Shown here: positions 7,852 through 15,127 of the stretch, in pieces | Numbering within the stretch: position 1 is the first letter of the stretch | How the letters are laid out: every line of letters begins with the position of its first letter | DNA from: an uncultured Clostridia bacterium | Lineage (GTDB): Bacteria > Bacillota > Clostridia > Oscillospirales > Ruminococcaceae | Length of the DNA: 42,376 bases | Direction: 5' to 3' | NCBI GenBank assembly: GCA_947363605.1 | Contig: CANAQK010000012.1 | Span: 1 to 42,376 of the forward strand | The notes under the pieces: generated by a model | The model's database searches: none | Seen by the model: only the letters and a program-made list of their open reading frames with translations | Told to the model about the DNA's origin: nothing | Program-made: the position numbers and the translations under genes

Positions 7852-7855
7852 TTCT

Positions 7856-8047
7856 TTAAAGGTCATCGGCATCCTGAACCGGAACCTCATATTCATCTAC
7901 CGGATGGCCAGTATACATCCCCATCGGGTCAGTTTTGCTCGGCAGCTGATGGATCAGCCGAGTCACCAGCGAATCCTTAGCAACCGGCTTCTGCAAATGG
8001 ACCGGCAGATTGCTGCTTTCCCCCCGAAGGTATTTCTCTTGTTTCAA
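7856..8047 (-). CDS. Small conserved protein of unknown function (63 aa)
   Basis: A TTG start with AGGAAG seven bases upstream gives 63 aa, mostly polar, with no membrane segment. The C-terminus is rich in Asp/Pro (DPMGMYTG…VPVQDADDL). I recall similar short proteins with this tail in Oscillospirales, but cannot name a function. It has its own ribosome site and ends at the bidirectional terminator, which argues for a real gene. Confidence 0.6.
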   Translation of the reverse strand: MKQEKYLRGESSNLPVHLQKPVAKDSLVTRLIHQLPSKTDPMGMYTGHPVDEYEVPVQDADDL

Positions 8048-8132
8048 AAAAACACTTCCTCTGCAAAAGTTACAGCCAGCAAAAGCTTGCTTCGCTGGCT
8101 GTACAAAGAAAGTATTCCCGAAAGACCACCGG

Positions 8133-8231
8133 TTATACTAATTCTCGATAAAACGATGCGGTGGTTTTATTGTGCCGCATATCACGCCGCAATAAAAAGA
8201 TTAACATCTTTTTATCCAGAAACAGTTTATA
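8133..8231 (+). repeat. R2 repeat, copy 1 (short form)
   Basis: TATACTAATTCTCGATAAAA, GTGCCGCATATCACGCCGC, the hairpin AAAAAGATTAACATCTTTTT, then ATCCAGAAACAGTTTATA. Same ends as copies 2-4 but the middle is deleted. Its right end supplies the TAA stop of the MBL-fold gene. Confidence 0.8.
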
Positions 8232-9066
8232 CCTCGACGCTTTTCCCGTCATAGGAAACGTCAAAGCCATATTTCGACGCGGCTTCCACAATTTCATCAT
8301 GGTTCAGGTAACGGCAGTTATGGGAAAAATGATTGACAATAAATTTCGTTTCCGGTTTCGTGAAACCCTCGGCAATCAGCCGCTCCTTTACGCGGCTGCA
8401 GCAATCCATCCCCATATGGTTCCGGGAAGCCTCTTCCTTGCCGTGGTTGCAGTCTAACGATACCAGGTCGAACCGGAAGCCCTGCTCTTTGATAAACGCC
8501 CAGACATCCTCCCGGAGATAGCCGGTATCATGCGCATAAAGCAGCATCTTGCCCTCATCGTCTGCAATGGCGTAAATATAGCATTTTTCTGCTGTATTAT
8601 GATCAGCCAGCATGGGGTAGACGGTATAACGCCCAACCTGCACAGGCTGGTATTCCTGGATCTCATGCATCGCTACGACGCTGGGCAGGTCGCGGTTATA
8701 AGGGATCCTAGCACATTCCTCATAGATTTCACGGACGCGGTTATTCCCATACAGGTTCAGGACATGGGGCGCCCGCACCGGGATATAGCCCGGCTGGCGG
8801 TTGGCCAGATCCTCAATATAGAAATGATCCTCGTGCGCGTGGGTAATCAGTACATCGGTGACCGGGTCCAGTTTCAGCCCGCCATGCAGCATATGCAAAA
8901 AGGTATCCGGCGGGAAGTCCAGCAGGAGGTCTTCGTTGACCAGCGCCTGGCTGCGGGTGCGGATGTTTTTCCCGCCCAGCTCCCATGCGGATTTGCAGGA
9001 ATCACAGTGGCAGTAGAGCGCCGGCCATCCCTCTGCGGCGGCAGTTCCAAAATACGTCAGCTTCAT
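8227..9066 (-). CDS. MBL-fold metallo-hydrolase (PhnP-like)
   Basis: Metal-dependent hydrolase of the metallo-beta-lactamase fold, close to the phosphoribosyl cyclic phosphodiesterase/PhnP group by layout. The N-terminus KLTYFGTAAAEG is followed by a possible structural zinc pair CHCDSC, metal motif THAHEDHF (HxHxDH), a further His in MLADHNTA, Asp in LLYAHDTGY and a late His in VNHFSHN. About 279 aa. ATG 9066 is chosen because AAAGGGA sits eight bases upstream; the longer frame has none. No phn genes are nearby, so the substrate is unknown. It is bracketed by R2 copies 1 and 2 in the same orientation. Confidence 0.88.
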   Translation of the reverse strand: MKLTYFGTAAAEGWPALYCHCDSCKSAWELGGKNIRTRSQALVNEDLLLDFPPDTFLHMLHGGLKLDPVTDVLITHAHEDHFYIEDLANRQPGYIPVRAPHVLNLYGNNRVREIYEECARIPYNRDLPSVVAMHEIQEYQPVQVGRYTVYPMLADHNTAEKCYIYAIADDEGKMLLYAHDTGYLREDVWAFIKEQGFRFDLVSLDCNHGKEEASRNHMGMDCCSRVKERLIAEGFTKPETKFIVNHFSHNCRYLNHDEIVEAASKYGFDVSYDGKSVEV

Positions 9067-9087
9067 GATTAAAATCCCTTTCTTTTT

Positions 9088-9249
9088 TATACTGATTCTC
9101 AATAAAACGATGCAGTCGCTTTATTGAGAATCAGAATGCGGTCCGGCGGCACAGCCGCCAGGAATGTTGCCAATACTTTTCTTGGTGCGCCGGAGGCATG
9201 GCGGCGTGATAAAAAGATTTCAATCTTTTTATCGAGAAACTGTACTATC
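9088..9249 (+). repeat. R2 repeat, copy 2 (full form)
   Basis: TATACTGATTCTCAATAAAA pairing with TTTTATTGAGAATCAG-like sequence, GGCGGCACAGCCGCC hairpin, AATACTTTTCTTGGTGCGCC, GGCGGCGTGAT, AAAAAGATTTCAATCTTTTT hairpin, ATCGAGAAACTGTACTATC. About 160 bp, filling the gap between the MBL-fold and SGNH genes. Confidence 0.8.
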
Positions 9250-9268
9250 AAACCCGATAAAATACGGG

Positions 9269-10099
9269 TTATTTTTTGATAATCGCGTGGTTCAGGATAT
9301 ACTCCAGCAATATTTCATACGCCGCCTCATTATAATGCAGGCCATCCCCGCTGTAGCTTGGGATCAGGTCGTTTTCCTCATTTTTCAGCGGCTCGTTGCT
9401 GGCCAGGTAAAACAGCCCCCGTTCCCGCGCCAGCGCGTAAAGCCCATCGTTGATTTCATCCAGCTTTTCGTTGCTGCATCCGGATTCCTGCTCATAATAA
9501 GAGGATACCGGCAAAACAGCCTCAATAATCAGGATGCTGTTTGGCGAGCTCTCCAGCAGGTCGTCAATCAGCAGCGCGTAGCCCTCCAGCAGCTCCTCAA
9601 CGGACATCCAGGCCGCGCCGTTGACCCCAAAATTTACGATCATGATATCTGGCGCTGTAATCCGGACAGCCTCTGAAATCGTCACCAGCGCCTGCCCGTC
9701 CATCTCCACGATCTCCTTGGTACGGGCAGTTTCATGGTTCAGGCCTTCTTCCGCAAAAATATGGTCCCGCTTGATCCCATAAAGCTGCAGCGCCACCGTC
9801 CGGGAATCCCCGATAAAATAAATCTGATCCAGATAGCTCTCGTCCACCCGTTCCGTTTCAGACAGCCGGGTCGTGGTCTGATTGGTTTTCGGAAGGTTCG
9901 GCCGGACGGTCTTAGGGTCATCCACATCATAGACAATGGTGCAGGTACCGAAACAAAATTTCCGCTTACAGTTGCTGCACCGCGGCGCCAGTATAAACAG
10001 GATCGCAGTCAATGAAAGCGCCATGACCATCACCATAACCAAAAACATAATTTTTACATTTTTTGACAAAAATAAGTCCGCCCCTTCCTTTGCGCTCAT
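9269..10099 (-). CDS. Membrane-anchored SGNH/GDSL hydrolase
   Basis: Putative extracytoplasmic esterase/acyltransferase-like hydrolase. One N-terminal membrane segment (about residues 17-40) is followed at once by a Cys cluster (CxxC-x4-C-x3-C, about 42-54). The SGNH domain then carries block I FIGDSRT, block III-like VNFGVNGAA and the C-terminal DGLHYNE with the Asp-x2-His pair. 276 aa from ATG 10099, which has a poor ribosome site. A TTG at 10069 (LSKNVKIM) has a GGAAGGGG-type site upstream and may be the real start. Substrate unknown; peptidoglycan or surface polymer O-acetyl groups are typical for this family. Confidence 0.82.
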   Translation of the reverse strand: MSAKEGADLFLSKNVKIMFLVMVMVMALSLTAILFILAPRCSNCKRKFCFGTCTIVYDVDDPKTVRPNLPKTNQTTTRLSETERVDESYLDQIYFIGDSRTVALQLYGIKRDHIFAEEGLNHETARTKEIVEMDGQALVTISEAVRITAPDIMIVNFGVNGAAWMSVEELLEGYALLIDDLLESSPNSILIIEAVLPVSSYYEQESGCSNEKLDEINDGLYALARERGLFYLASNEPLKNEENDLIPSYSGDGLHYNEAAYEILLEYILNHAIIKK

Positions 10100-10123
10100 T
10101 GCAGGCTGACACCCGATTTGTTT

Positions 10124-10152
10124 AGTATAGCAAAACTTATCGGCTTTTTCAA
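10124..10152 (-). promoter_or_regulatory. sigma-A promoter of the SGNH hydrolase
   Basis: Minus strand TTGAAA (10147-10152), 17-base spacer, TATACT (10124-10129). The start point is about 18 bases before ATG 10099. Confidence 0.65.
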
Positions 10153-10178
10153 GGATTTCCCATCAAATGGGCTTTCTT

Positions 10179-10505
10179 TTATCCTTTCATAAAAGCGTCA
10201 ATCCGATTCAGCAGGATCGGGTCACGCTGATAGGAAAAGTCCGTCGCTTCTATGACCAGGGTTTTCCCTATCACTTTTTCTTTCCGAATCCATTCCGCTG
10301 TTTGGATAAAGTCCTCTTTTACATCCAGCGTTGTCGATAAATGGACAGGATGCCGGTTCTCTTCATTCATACGATGTACATACCGGTGATATAAAACCTC
10401 CGCATCCCCCTGCAGGAGGAGGGTCAGTACATCATACTGATTTTTCCCCGCAATCGAATGCAGTTCCTCCAATTCATTTTCATGGAAGTTGGCTTCCAGG
10501 ATCAA
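10179..10505 (-). pseudogene. 5'-truncated P-loop kinase-like gene
   Basis: The frame (LILEANFHENELEELHSI … VLYHRYVHRMNEENRHPVHL … EDFIQTAEWI) resembles the C-terminal two thirds of small AAA/AAA_33-type nucleotide kinases: a LIxEANF strand, an R-x4-R lid-like segment and a closing EATDF strand. The P-loop half is absent; upstream the same frame continues without a start into the terminator of the cyclophilin gene. A TTG at 10505 exists but has no ribosome site. Best read as a decayed fragment; codon use matches the neighbours. Confidence 0.65.
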
Positions 10506-10534
10506 ATCCGCTTCCGCCGTCGACGGAATGCGGG

Positions 10535-10567
10535 AAAACAGGAGAGGGCAGGAACCCCGTCCTGCCC
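10535..10567 (-). terminator. Terminator of the cyclophilin pair
   Basis: Minus-strand stem GGGCAGGA / TCCTGCCC with loop CGGGGT, followed by TCTCCTGTTTT. Only moderately T-rich. Confidence 0.5.
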
Positions 10568-10574
10568 CTTTCCA

Positions 10575-11279
10575 TCATCCTTCATAAGGAACAATCGTAA
10601 TGCTTTCAATCAGGATATCGGTCTTCGGCATATCGCTTTCGTCCGTTTCCTGTGCCATGATCTTCTCTACCACTTCAATACCTTCAAATACCTGGCCGAA
10701 CACGGTATAACCCCCATCCAGATGGGGAGCGCCGCCGACCCGCTCATAGGTTTCCTTAACAGACGCACTGTAATCATAGGGTTCTTTCCCCTGGAATTTG
10801 GCCAGCTGCTCCATATAATCCCAGTATTCCGTTTCGATTGGGGAGGTATGGACAATATAGAACTGGCTGCCGATGGAATTGGGCTGTGAGCTTTGCGCGC
10901 AGCCTAACGCGCCGGTAAAGTGGGAAAGGTTCTTGTCATGCTCCACACCGAAGCCCTCGCCCCAGATGCTTTCCCCGCCCATGCCGGTACCGGTTGGGTC
11001 GCCGGTCTGCGCCATAAATTCCGCAATCACCCGATGGAATTTCAGCCCATCGTAGTAGCCGTTTTTCGCGTGGGTCGTGAAATTTTCCACCGCCTTAGGG
11101 GCGGATTTCGGGAACAGGCGGATTTTCATCTCGCCATAATCCTTCACCTTGAGGACAGCGATTTCCTCCCCTTTTTTCGGAAGGTCCAGCTGATTAGTAT
11201 TCCCGCTGCATCCGGTCAATAAGCCCACTGTCATCATCAGCGACAGCCCTGCCGCCGCAATCTTATGAAACAATCCCAC
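10575..11279 (-). CDS. Peptidylprolyl isomerase, cyclophilin lipoprotein (catalytic)
   Basis: Secreted lipid-anchored cyclophilin that would catalyse proline cis-trans isomerisation of proteins folding at the cell surface. 234 aa: signal peptide with lipobox LLTGC (Cys about residue 24), then a cyclophilin domain (about 45-230). The catalytic core is intact: KFHRVIAEFMAQTGDPTGTG, followed by FTGALGCAQS and GYTVFGQVFEG. GTG start with GAGG seven bases upstream. It follows its paralogue by 20 bases on the same strand, so the two form an operon. The extra stretch between FYIVHTS and GYTVFGQ is longer than in minimal cyclophilins. Confidence 0.93.
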   Translation of the reverse strand: MGLFHKIAAAGLSLMMTVGLLTGCSGNTNQLDLPKKGEEIAVLKVKDYGEMKIRLFPKSAPKAVENFTTHAKNGYYDGLKFHRVIAEFMAQTGDPTGTGMGGESIWGEGFGVEHDKNLSHFTGALGCAQSSQPNSIGSQFYIVHTSPIETEYWDYMEQLAKFQGKEPYDYSASVKETYERVGGAPHLDGGYTVFGQVFEGIEVVEKIMAQETDESDMPKTDILIESITIVPYEG

Positions 11280-11299
11280 AAATATTCCTCTTTTCTGAT

Positions 11300-12049
11300 T
11301 TATTCCGTATCCGAAGAAGCTGAACCAGCCTCCTCCGCATGGTATTCCGTCAGTTCGATGCTCAGCAGCCGCCCGTCCAGAACCTGGCCGTTATCTGCCG
11401 AAATCTCCGCTTTTGCCAGTTTGTCTACAATCTCCATCCCATCGATCACCTGGCCGAACACGGTATAGCTTCCGGTATACTGCGGCAGGCCGCCATGCTC
11501 TTTATAGGCATCAATCACTTTCAGCGGATACTGGTATTTTTCCATTTCTGTCACCATTTCCGTGGTCGCCGAAAGTGTCCCGACAAAAAAGAACCGGCTG
11601 TCTGACACCATCTCCTGGGAGAACTGGTTTTTTTCCACGCCCAGTGCCGATACCGCCCCGCTGAAATGCCAGAGGTTCGGCGTAACCTCGCTGGCGAGCG
11701 GCTTCTCGTCCTCTGTCAGCAGTTCTCCCTGCGCGCCAAACTCGTCGGACGCACCAGTCACCACGGTACGGCTCCCGATCTGTGCAAAGAGCGGAAGATC
11801 CGTATAAAAACCGGATTCCACCAGCTTTTTAAAATGGGCGACCGTTTGAGGGGCCTCCTTCGGATACAATACCATTGTAATATCCCCCAGCGTCGTATGC
11901 ACTACCGCCAGATCCGCGCCTTCTTCCACTTCTTCAAATTGACGAAAAACAATGGCGCTTTCTTCAATCCCCGATGCTCCGGACGGCATACACCCACTGA
12001 AAAGCAGCGCACAGCTCAGCGCGGCCGCCAACATTATTTTGCCTTTCAA
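11300..12049 (-). CDS. Cyclophilin-like lipoprotein with degenerate active site
   Basis: First gene of the cyclophilin pair. 249 aa with signal peptide and lipobox LFSGC (Cys about 20). The fold is recognisable from VVHTTLGDITMVLYPKEAP, TVAHFKKLVESG, FSGAVSALG, FFFVGTL and SYTVFGQVIDG. The catalytic FHRVI segment is replaced by LFAQI and the FMxQxGD segment by SRTVVTGAS, so the catalytic Arg is missing. This suggests a binding or chaperone-like rather than catalytic role (inference). TTG start with AAAGGGGAG six bases upstream. Confidence 0.85.
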   Translation of the reverse strand: MKGKIMLAAALSCALLFSGCMPSGASGIEESAIVFRQFEEVEEGADLAVVHTTLGDITMVLYPKEAPQTVAHFKKLVESGFYTDLPLFAQIGSRTVVTGASDEFGAQGELLTEDEKPLASEVTPNLWHFSGAVSALGVEKNQFSQEMVSDSRFFFVGTLSATTEMVTEMEKYQYPLKVIDAYKEHGGLPQYTGSYTVFGQVIDGMEIVDKLAKAEISADNGQVLDGRLLSIELTEYHAEEAGSASSDTE

Positions 12050-12126
12050 GGAAAACTCCCCTTTACCTTCAAATGGCCGGATTCCACCAAAAATGGTTTT
12101 CCAAGCCTCATTCTTTTATCGAAAGT

Positions 12127-12155
12127 ATTATAGCACAACTTTTCTTCGCAGGCAA
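12127..12155 (-). promoter_or_regulatory. sigma-A promoter of the cyclophilin pair
   Basis: Minus strand TTGCCT (12150-12155), 17-base spacer, TATAAT (12127-12132), followed by a leader of about 70 bases. Confidence 0.7.
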
Positions 12156-12212
12156 ACGACGGATTGGAACTATTATATGAACAATCTGTAAATTAGCGCC
12201 CGAATCCCGGCC

Positions 12213-13601
12213 TCAAGCCTTCGCAATCCGGGTCCCCTGACGGGTTTCCTCGATCAGGTAGCCCTTTCCGGCGATTTCGTCCCGGATCCGGTCGGCTTCC
12301 GCCCAATTCTTCGCTTTGCGCGCCTCCGCACGGGCAGCCGCCAGCGCCTGGATCTCCGGCGGGATCTCCTCTTCTTTTTTCACGTACAGCAGCCCCAGCA
12401 CACCGGTCAGCTCGTTCAGCAAAGCCAGCGCCGCTTCCAACCAGCCCCGGTTCCCGTTCTGTGCCGCTGCGGTATTCCCTTCCCGCGCCAATTCAAAAAT
12501 AAACGAAACTGCGTCCGCCGTATTGAGGTCGTCCTCCATTGCTTCCAGGAACCCGGCCTTGAAGTGATCCAGCCGGGCCTGCTGCTCCGGCGTAATCTCC
12601 CCATCCTTAGCCTGGGAGAGGGCGCGGGTCAGGTTATCCCGGCAGTTATACAGCCGCGCCAGGGATGCCGCACAGGATTCCACAATCTCCACGGTATAAT
12701 TGATCGGGCTGCGGTAGTGCGCCTGAAGCATGAGATAGCGAAGCGGCTCATATCCGTATTTTTCAGCGACTTCCCGGGTAGTAAAGAAGTTATTCAGGGA
12801 TTTGGACATCTTCTTATTATCAATATTGATGTACCCGTTGTGCATCCAGTAGTGAGCAAAGGGAACACCGTTTGCACACTCGCTCTGGGCAATCTCGTTT
12901 TCATGATGCGGGAAAACCAGATCCTGCCCGCCGCAGTGGATGTCGATGGTTTCCCCCAGGAACCGGCGCGCCATCGCCGAGCATTCGATATGCCAGCCCG
13001 GCCGGCCCTTTCCCCAAGGGGAGTCCCAGCTGGGCTCGCCCGGCTTGGAAGCCTTCCAGAGGGCAAAATCCATCGGATTTTCCTTCACTGAATTCACCTC
13101 GATCCGGGCGCCGGCCTCCAGATCCTCCAGCGGCATATGGGACAGCTTTCCATATTCCTCGAACCGGAGCGTCCGGAAGTAGACGTCCCCCTCCGCTTCA
13201 TAAGCGAACCCTTTTTCCACCAGGGTGCGGACAAAATCAATGATCCCCTCCATATTCTCGGTCACCTTGGGATGAACGGTTGCTTCCCGGACGTTCAGCC
13301 CCTCCGCATCCTTGCGGTACTCCGCGATATACCGTTCCGAAACTACGCTGGAAGGAACCCCTTCCTCATTGGCTTTCCGGATAATCTTATCGTCTACATC
13401 CGTGAAATTCTGCACAAATTCCACCTCGTACCCCCGATATTCCAGATAGCGCCGCAGTACGTCAAAGACACAGAGCGGCCGGGCATTCCCGATATGGATT
13501 CGGTTATAGACGGTTGGGCCGCAGGCATAAATCCGGACCCGGCCCGGTTCGATCGGGACGAGTTCTTCTTTCCGGCGGGTAAGCGTATTATAAATTTTCA
13601 T
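12213..13601 (-). CDS. cysS: Cysteinyl-tRNA synthetase
   Basis: Class I synthetase charging tRNA-Cys in the cytoplasm. 462 aa, the usual size. HIGH motif as RIHIGNARP (about residue 37), KMSKS as KMSKSLNNF (about 268), zinc-site residues ACGPTV (Cys27), IECSAM, CGGQDLVFPHHENE, and a C-terminal DALR-like helical region with AxxKNWAxAD. ATG with GGAAG six bases upstream. Its start overlaps the end of cysE by 14 bases, so cysE-cysS is one transcription unit controlled by the leader at 14257-14509. Synthesis of cysteine and its loading onto tRNA are thus co-regulated, as in the Bacillus cysES operon. Confidence 0.97.
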   Translation of the reverse strand: MKIYNTLTRRKEELVPIEPGRVRIYACGPTVYNRIHIGNARPLCVFDVLRRYLEYRGYEVEFVQNFTDVDDKIIRKANEEGVPSSVVSERYIAEYRKDAEGLNVREATVHPKVTENMEGIIDFVRTLVEKGFAYEAEGDVYFRTLRFEEYGKLSHMPLEDLEAGARIEVNSVKENPMDFALWKASKPGEPSWDSPWGKGRPGWHIECSAMARRFLGETIDIHCGGQDLVFPHHENEIAQSECANGVPFAHYWMHNGYINIDNKKMSKSLNNFFTTREVAEKYGYEPLRYLMLQAHYRSPINYTVEIVESCAASLARLYNCRDNLTRALSQAKDGEITPEQQARLDHFKAGFLEAMEDDLNTADAVSFIFELAREGNTAAAQNGNRGWLEAALALLNELTGVLGLLYVKKEEEIPPEIQALAAARAEARKAKNWAEADRIRDEIAGKGYLIEETRQGTRIAKA

Positions 13602-14256
13602 GTTGTTCTTCCTTTCCTTCCTTCGGCTCGAGAGCAGCCAGACGGTCGCTCAGCAGCCGGATTTCATGCCGCATCCGACAGATTTCCAGCGAAAGCGGGT
13701 CTTTCACATGGACCTGGTCCATTTCCTGGCACAGCTTCTGCCCATCCCGGCGGACAATCCGCGCCGGAACCCCAACGGCGGTGGAATTCGGCGGGACTTC
13801 GTTCAGCACCACCGCCCCGGCCGCGATCCGGGAATTGTCCCCAACCTGGAAAGGCCCTAGGATCCGGGCACCGCTTCCCACCAGGACATTATTCCCCAAA
13901 GTAGGATGGCGCTTGCCATGATCCTTCCCGGTCCCGCCCAAGGTCACACCCTGATAAATCGTACAGTCATCCCCGATGACTGTCGTTTCCCCGATAACGA
14001 CCCCGCTTCCGTGGTCGATGAACAGCCCTTTCCCGATGACCGCGCCAGGATGAATTTCAATCCCGGTAAACCATCTTCCCCATTGGGAAAGCATCCGGGC
14101 CAAAAACCGGCAATGGTGCGTCCAGAACCAATGACTCGCCCGGTACCAGATCAGCGCGTGCAGCCCGGAATACAGGAAAAAAACCTCCCAACTGTTCCGC
14201 GCAGCCGGGTCCTTCTCCCGGATGGTACGAATATCATACCGCAGCTTTGAAAACAA
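13588..14256 (-). CDS. cysE: Serine O-acetyltransferase
   Basis: Acetyl-CoA-dependent acetylation of serine, the first step of cysteine synthesis. 222 aa. The N-terminal helical part (REKDPAARNSWEVFFLYSGL) is followed by left-handed beta-helix hexapeptide repeats (IHPGAVIGKGLFIDHGSG, VVIGETTVIGDDC, TLGGTGKDHGKRHPTLGNN) and a C-terminal extension. The catalytic Asp/His pair lies in HPTLG and IDHGSG regions as in the family. Start TTG 14256 was chosen because AAAGGGG lies eight bases upstream and alignment of the family N-terminus begins there; the frame is open further upstream through the leader, but that stretch is regulatory RNA. Confidence 0.95.
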   Translation of the reverse strand: MFSKLRYDIRTIREKDPAARNSWEVFFLYSGLHALIWYRASHWFWTHHCRFLARMLSQWGRWFTGIEIHPGAVIGKGLFIDHGSGVVIGETTVIGDDCTIYQGVTLGGTGKDHGKRHPTLGNNVLVGSGARILGPFQVGDNSRIAAGAVVLNEVPPNSTAVGVPARIVRRDGQKLCQEMDQVHVKDPLSLEICRMRHEIRLLSDRLAALEPKEGKEEQHENL

Positions 14257-14272
14257 TCTAAAATCCCCTTTC

Positions 14273-14321
14273 AAAAAAGCCGCCCCGTAAAAACCCGCTG
14301 TGCGGATTTTACGAAGACGGC
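14273..14321 (-). terminator. Leader terminator in front of cysE
   Basis: GCCGTCT-t-CGTAAAA-TCCGC-aca-GCGGG-t-TTTTACG-GGGCGGC followed by TTTTTT (14273-14278). This long stem with a U6 tail ends one base before the GAAAGGGG ribosome site of cysE, the position expected for a conditional terminator. Confidence 0.85.
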
Positions 14322-14411
14322 CGGCTCCCGCGGGTAAATCGATCCGCGTTTCTATCTCTATGTATATGTTTGATTCTGCCACGAAGTGAAATGAAAAAGA
14401 AAAACCGGCCA

Positions 14412-14453
14412 TCAGAACGGAAGTGTACATGACAAACAGACCGCCTCAGCCAT
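14412..14453 (-). CDS. Putative cysE-cysS leader peptide with two Cys codons
   Basis: Thirteen codons, MAEAVCLSCTLPF, then TGA. Cys codons are at positions 6 and 9. The ribosome site is weak (AGG three bases upstream within TATAGGTTG), which is the main doubt. The stop codon overlaps the GATGGCCGG element. If a ribosome reaches the stop it would cover that element; if it stalls at the first Cys codon the element stays free to form the antiterminator. Confidence 0.45.
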   Translation of the reverse strand: MAEAVCLSCTLPF

Positions 14454-14480
14454 CAACCTATACGAAGCACAACTGCGCTT

Positions 14481-14509
14481 AGTATAGCATAGGTTCCCCC
14501 AATTGACAA
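14481..14509 (-). promoter_or_regulatory. sigma-A promoter of cysE-cysS
   Basis: Minus strand TTGTCA (14504-14509), 17-base spacer, TATACT (14481-14486). Start point near 14474. It lies just after the pgsA stop, so cysE-cysS is a separate unit from the rimO-pgsA genes. Confidence 0.8.
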
Positions 14510-14533
14510 GAAAAATTTTCCGCACATGGCGGA

Positions 14534-15103
14534 TTACCGGGTCTCGGAAACGGTATCCCAGTTTTTCCAAATATAGTCCACACCGGAAATAATGGTAATC
14601 ACCGCCGAAATCCACATCAGCGTATGTGAAACCGCCCCGATTTCCAGCCAGGCCGGCAACGGAACAAACTGATCCACCGTGCAGAGCATCAGGATCGAAA
14701 TGACCGAAAGCATCTGGATAATAGTTTTGAACTTGCCGATCCAGCTGGCTGCAATCACCCTCCCATTCGAGGATACGGCAACCAGCCGGATAGATGTGAC
14801 CATAAATTCCCGTGCGATAATAATGACCACCGCTACCGAACTGGCATATCCCAATTCAATAAAACAGATCATCGCCGAAAGCACCAGGATTTTATCCGCC
14901 AATGGGTCCAGGAACTTCCCAAAGGTAGTGACCTGGTTGTTTTTACGGGCCAGATGCCCATCCAGCATATCCGTAAACGAAGCTGCTGCAAATACCAGCA
15001 GCGCAAATAAAAACCGGTGCGGGATCTGGTTGATCATCAGCAAAGCCAGAAAAAACGGCACCAGGATCATCCGCAAAACCGTCAGCTTATTCGGCGTGTT
15101 CAT
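14534..15103 (-). CDS. pgsA: CDP-diacylglycerol-glycerol-3-phosphate 3-phosphatidyltransferase
   Basis: Integral membrane enzyme making phosphatidylglycerol phosphate, the committed step to phosphatidylglycerol. 189 aa with several membrane helices. The CDP-alcohol phosphotransferase signature D-G-x2-A-R-x8-G-x3-D-x3-D is complete: DGHLARKNNQVTTFGKFLD followed by PLAD. Starts 24 bases after the rimO stop on the same strand, so probably co-transcribed with rimO. Confidence 0.95.
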   Translation of the reverse strand: MNTPNKLTVLRMILVPFFLALLMINQIPHRFLFALLVFAAASFTDMLDGHLARKNNQVTTFGKFLDPLADKILVLSAMICFIELGYASSVAVVIIIAREFMVTSIRLVAVSSNGRVIAASWIGKFKTIIQMLSVISILMLCTVDQFVPLPAWLEIGAVSHTLMWISAVITIISGVDYIWKNWDTVSETR

Positions 15104-15127
15104 CCTTATCCGACTCCTTCCCTGCGT

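Larger units (their letters stand above)
14257..14475 (-). promoter_or_regulatory. Candidate cysteine-responsive attenuator leader of cysE-cysS
   Basis: An RNA of about 218 bases between the promoter and the cysE start. In order it holds a hairpin at the 5' end (AAGCGC/GTGCTT), a 13-codon reading frame with two Cys codons, then GATGGCCGG (14405-14413) overlapping that frame's stop. Next come CCGGCCGTC (14316-14324), able to pair with it over nine bases, and an intrinsic terminator (14273-14321) that uses the same CCGTC bases in its left arm. The cysE ribosome site follows directly. Antiterminator and terminator are therefore mutually exclusive. No T-box sequence (GGUGGNACCGCG) is present. Confidence 0.6.

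Noticed and set aside
14257-14430. Longer CysE starting upstream at ATG 14430
   Set aside because: The added residues would be encoded by the promoter-proximal leader and terminator hairpin; the family N-terminus and the ribosome site both point to TTG 14256.
14257-14475. T-box riboswitch upstream of cysE
   Set aside because: The expected T-box sequence (GGUGGNACCGCG) and a specifier-loop stem are absent; the attenuator model fits better.
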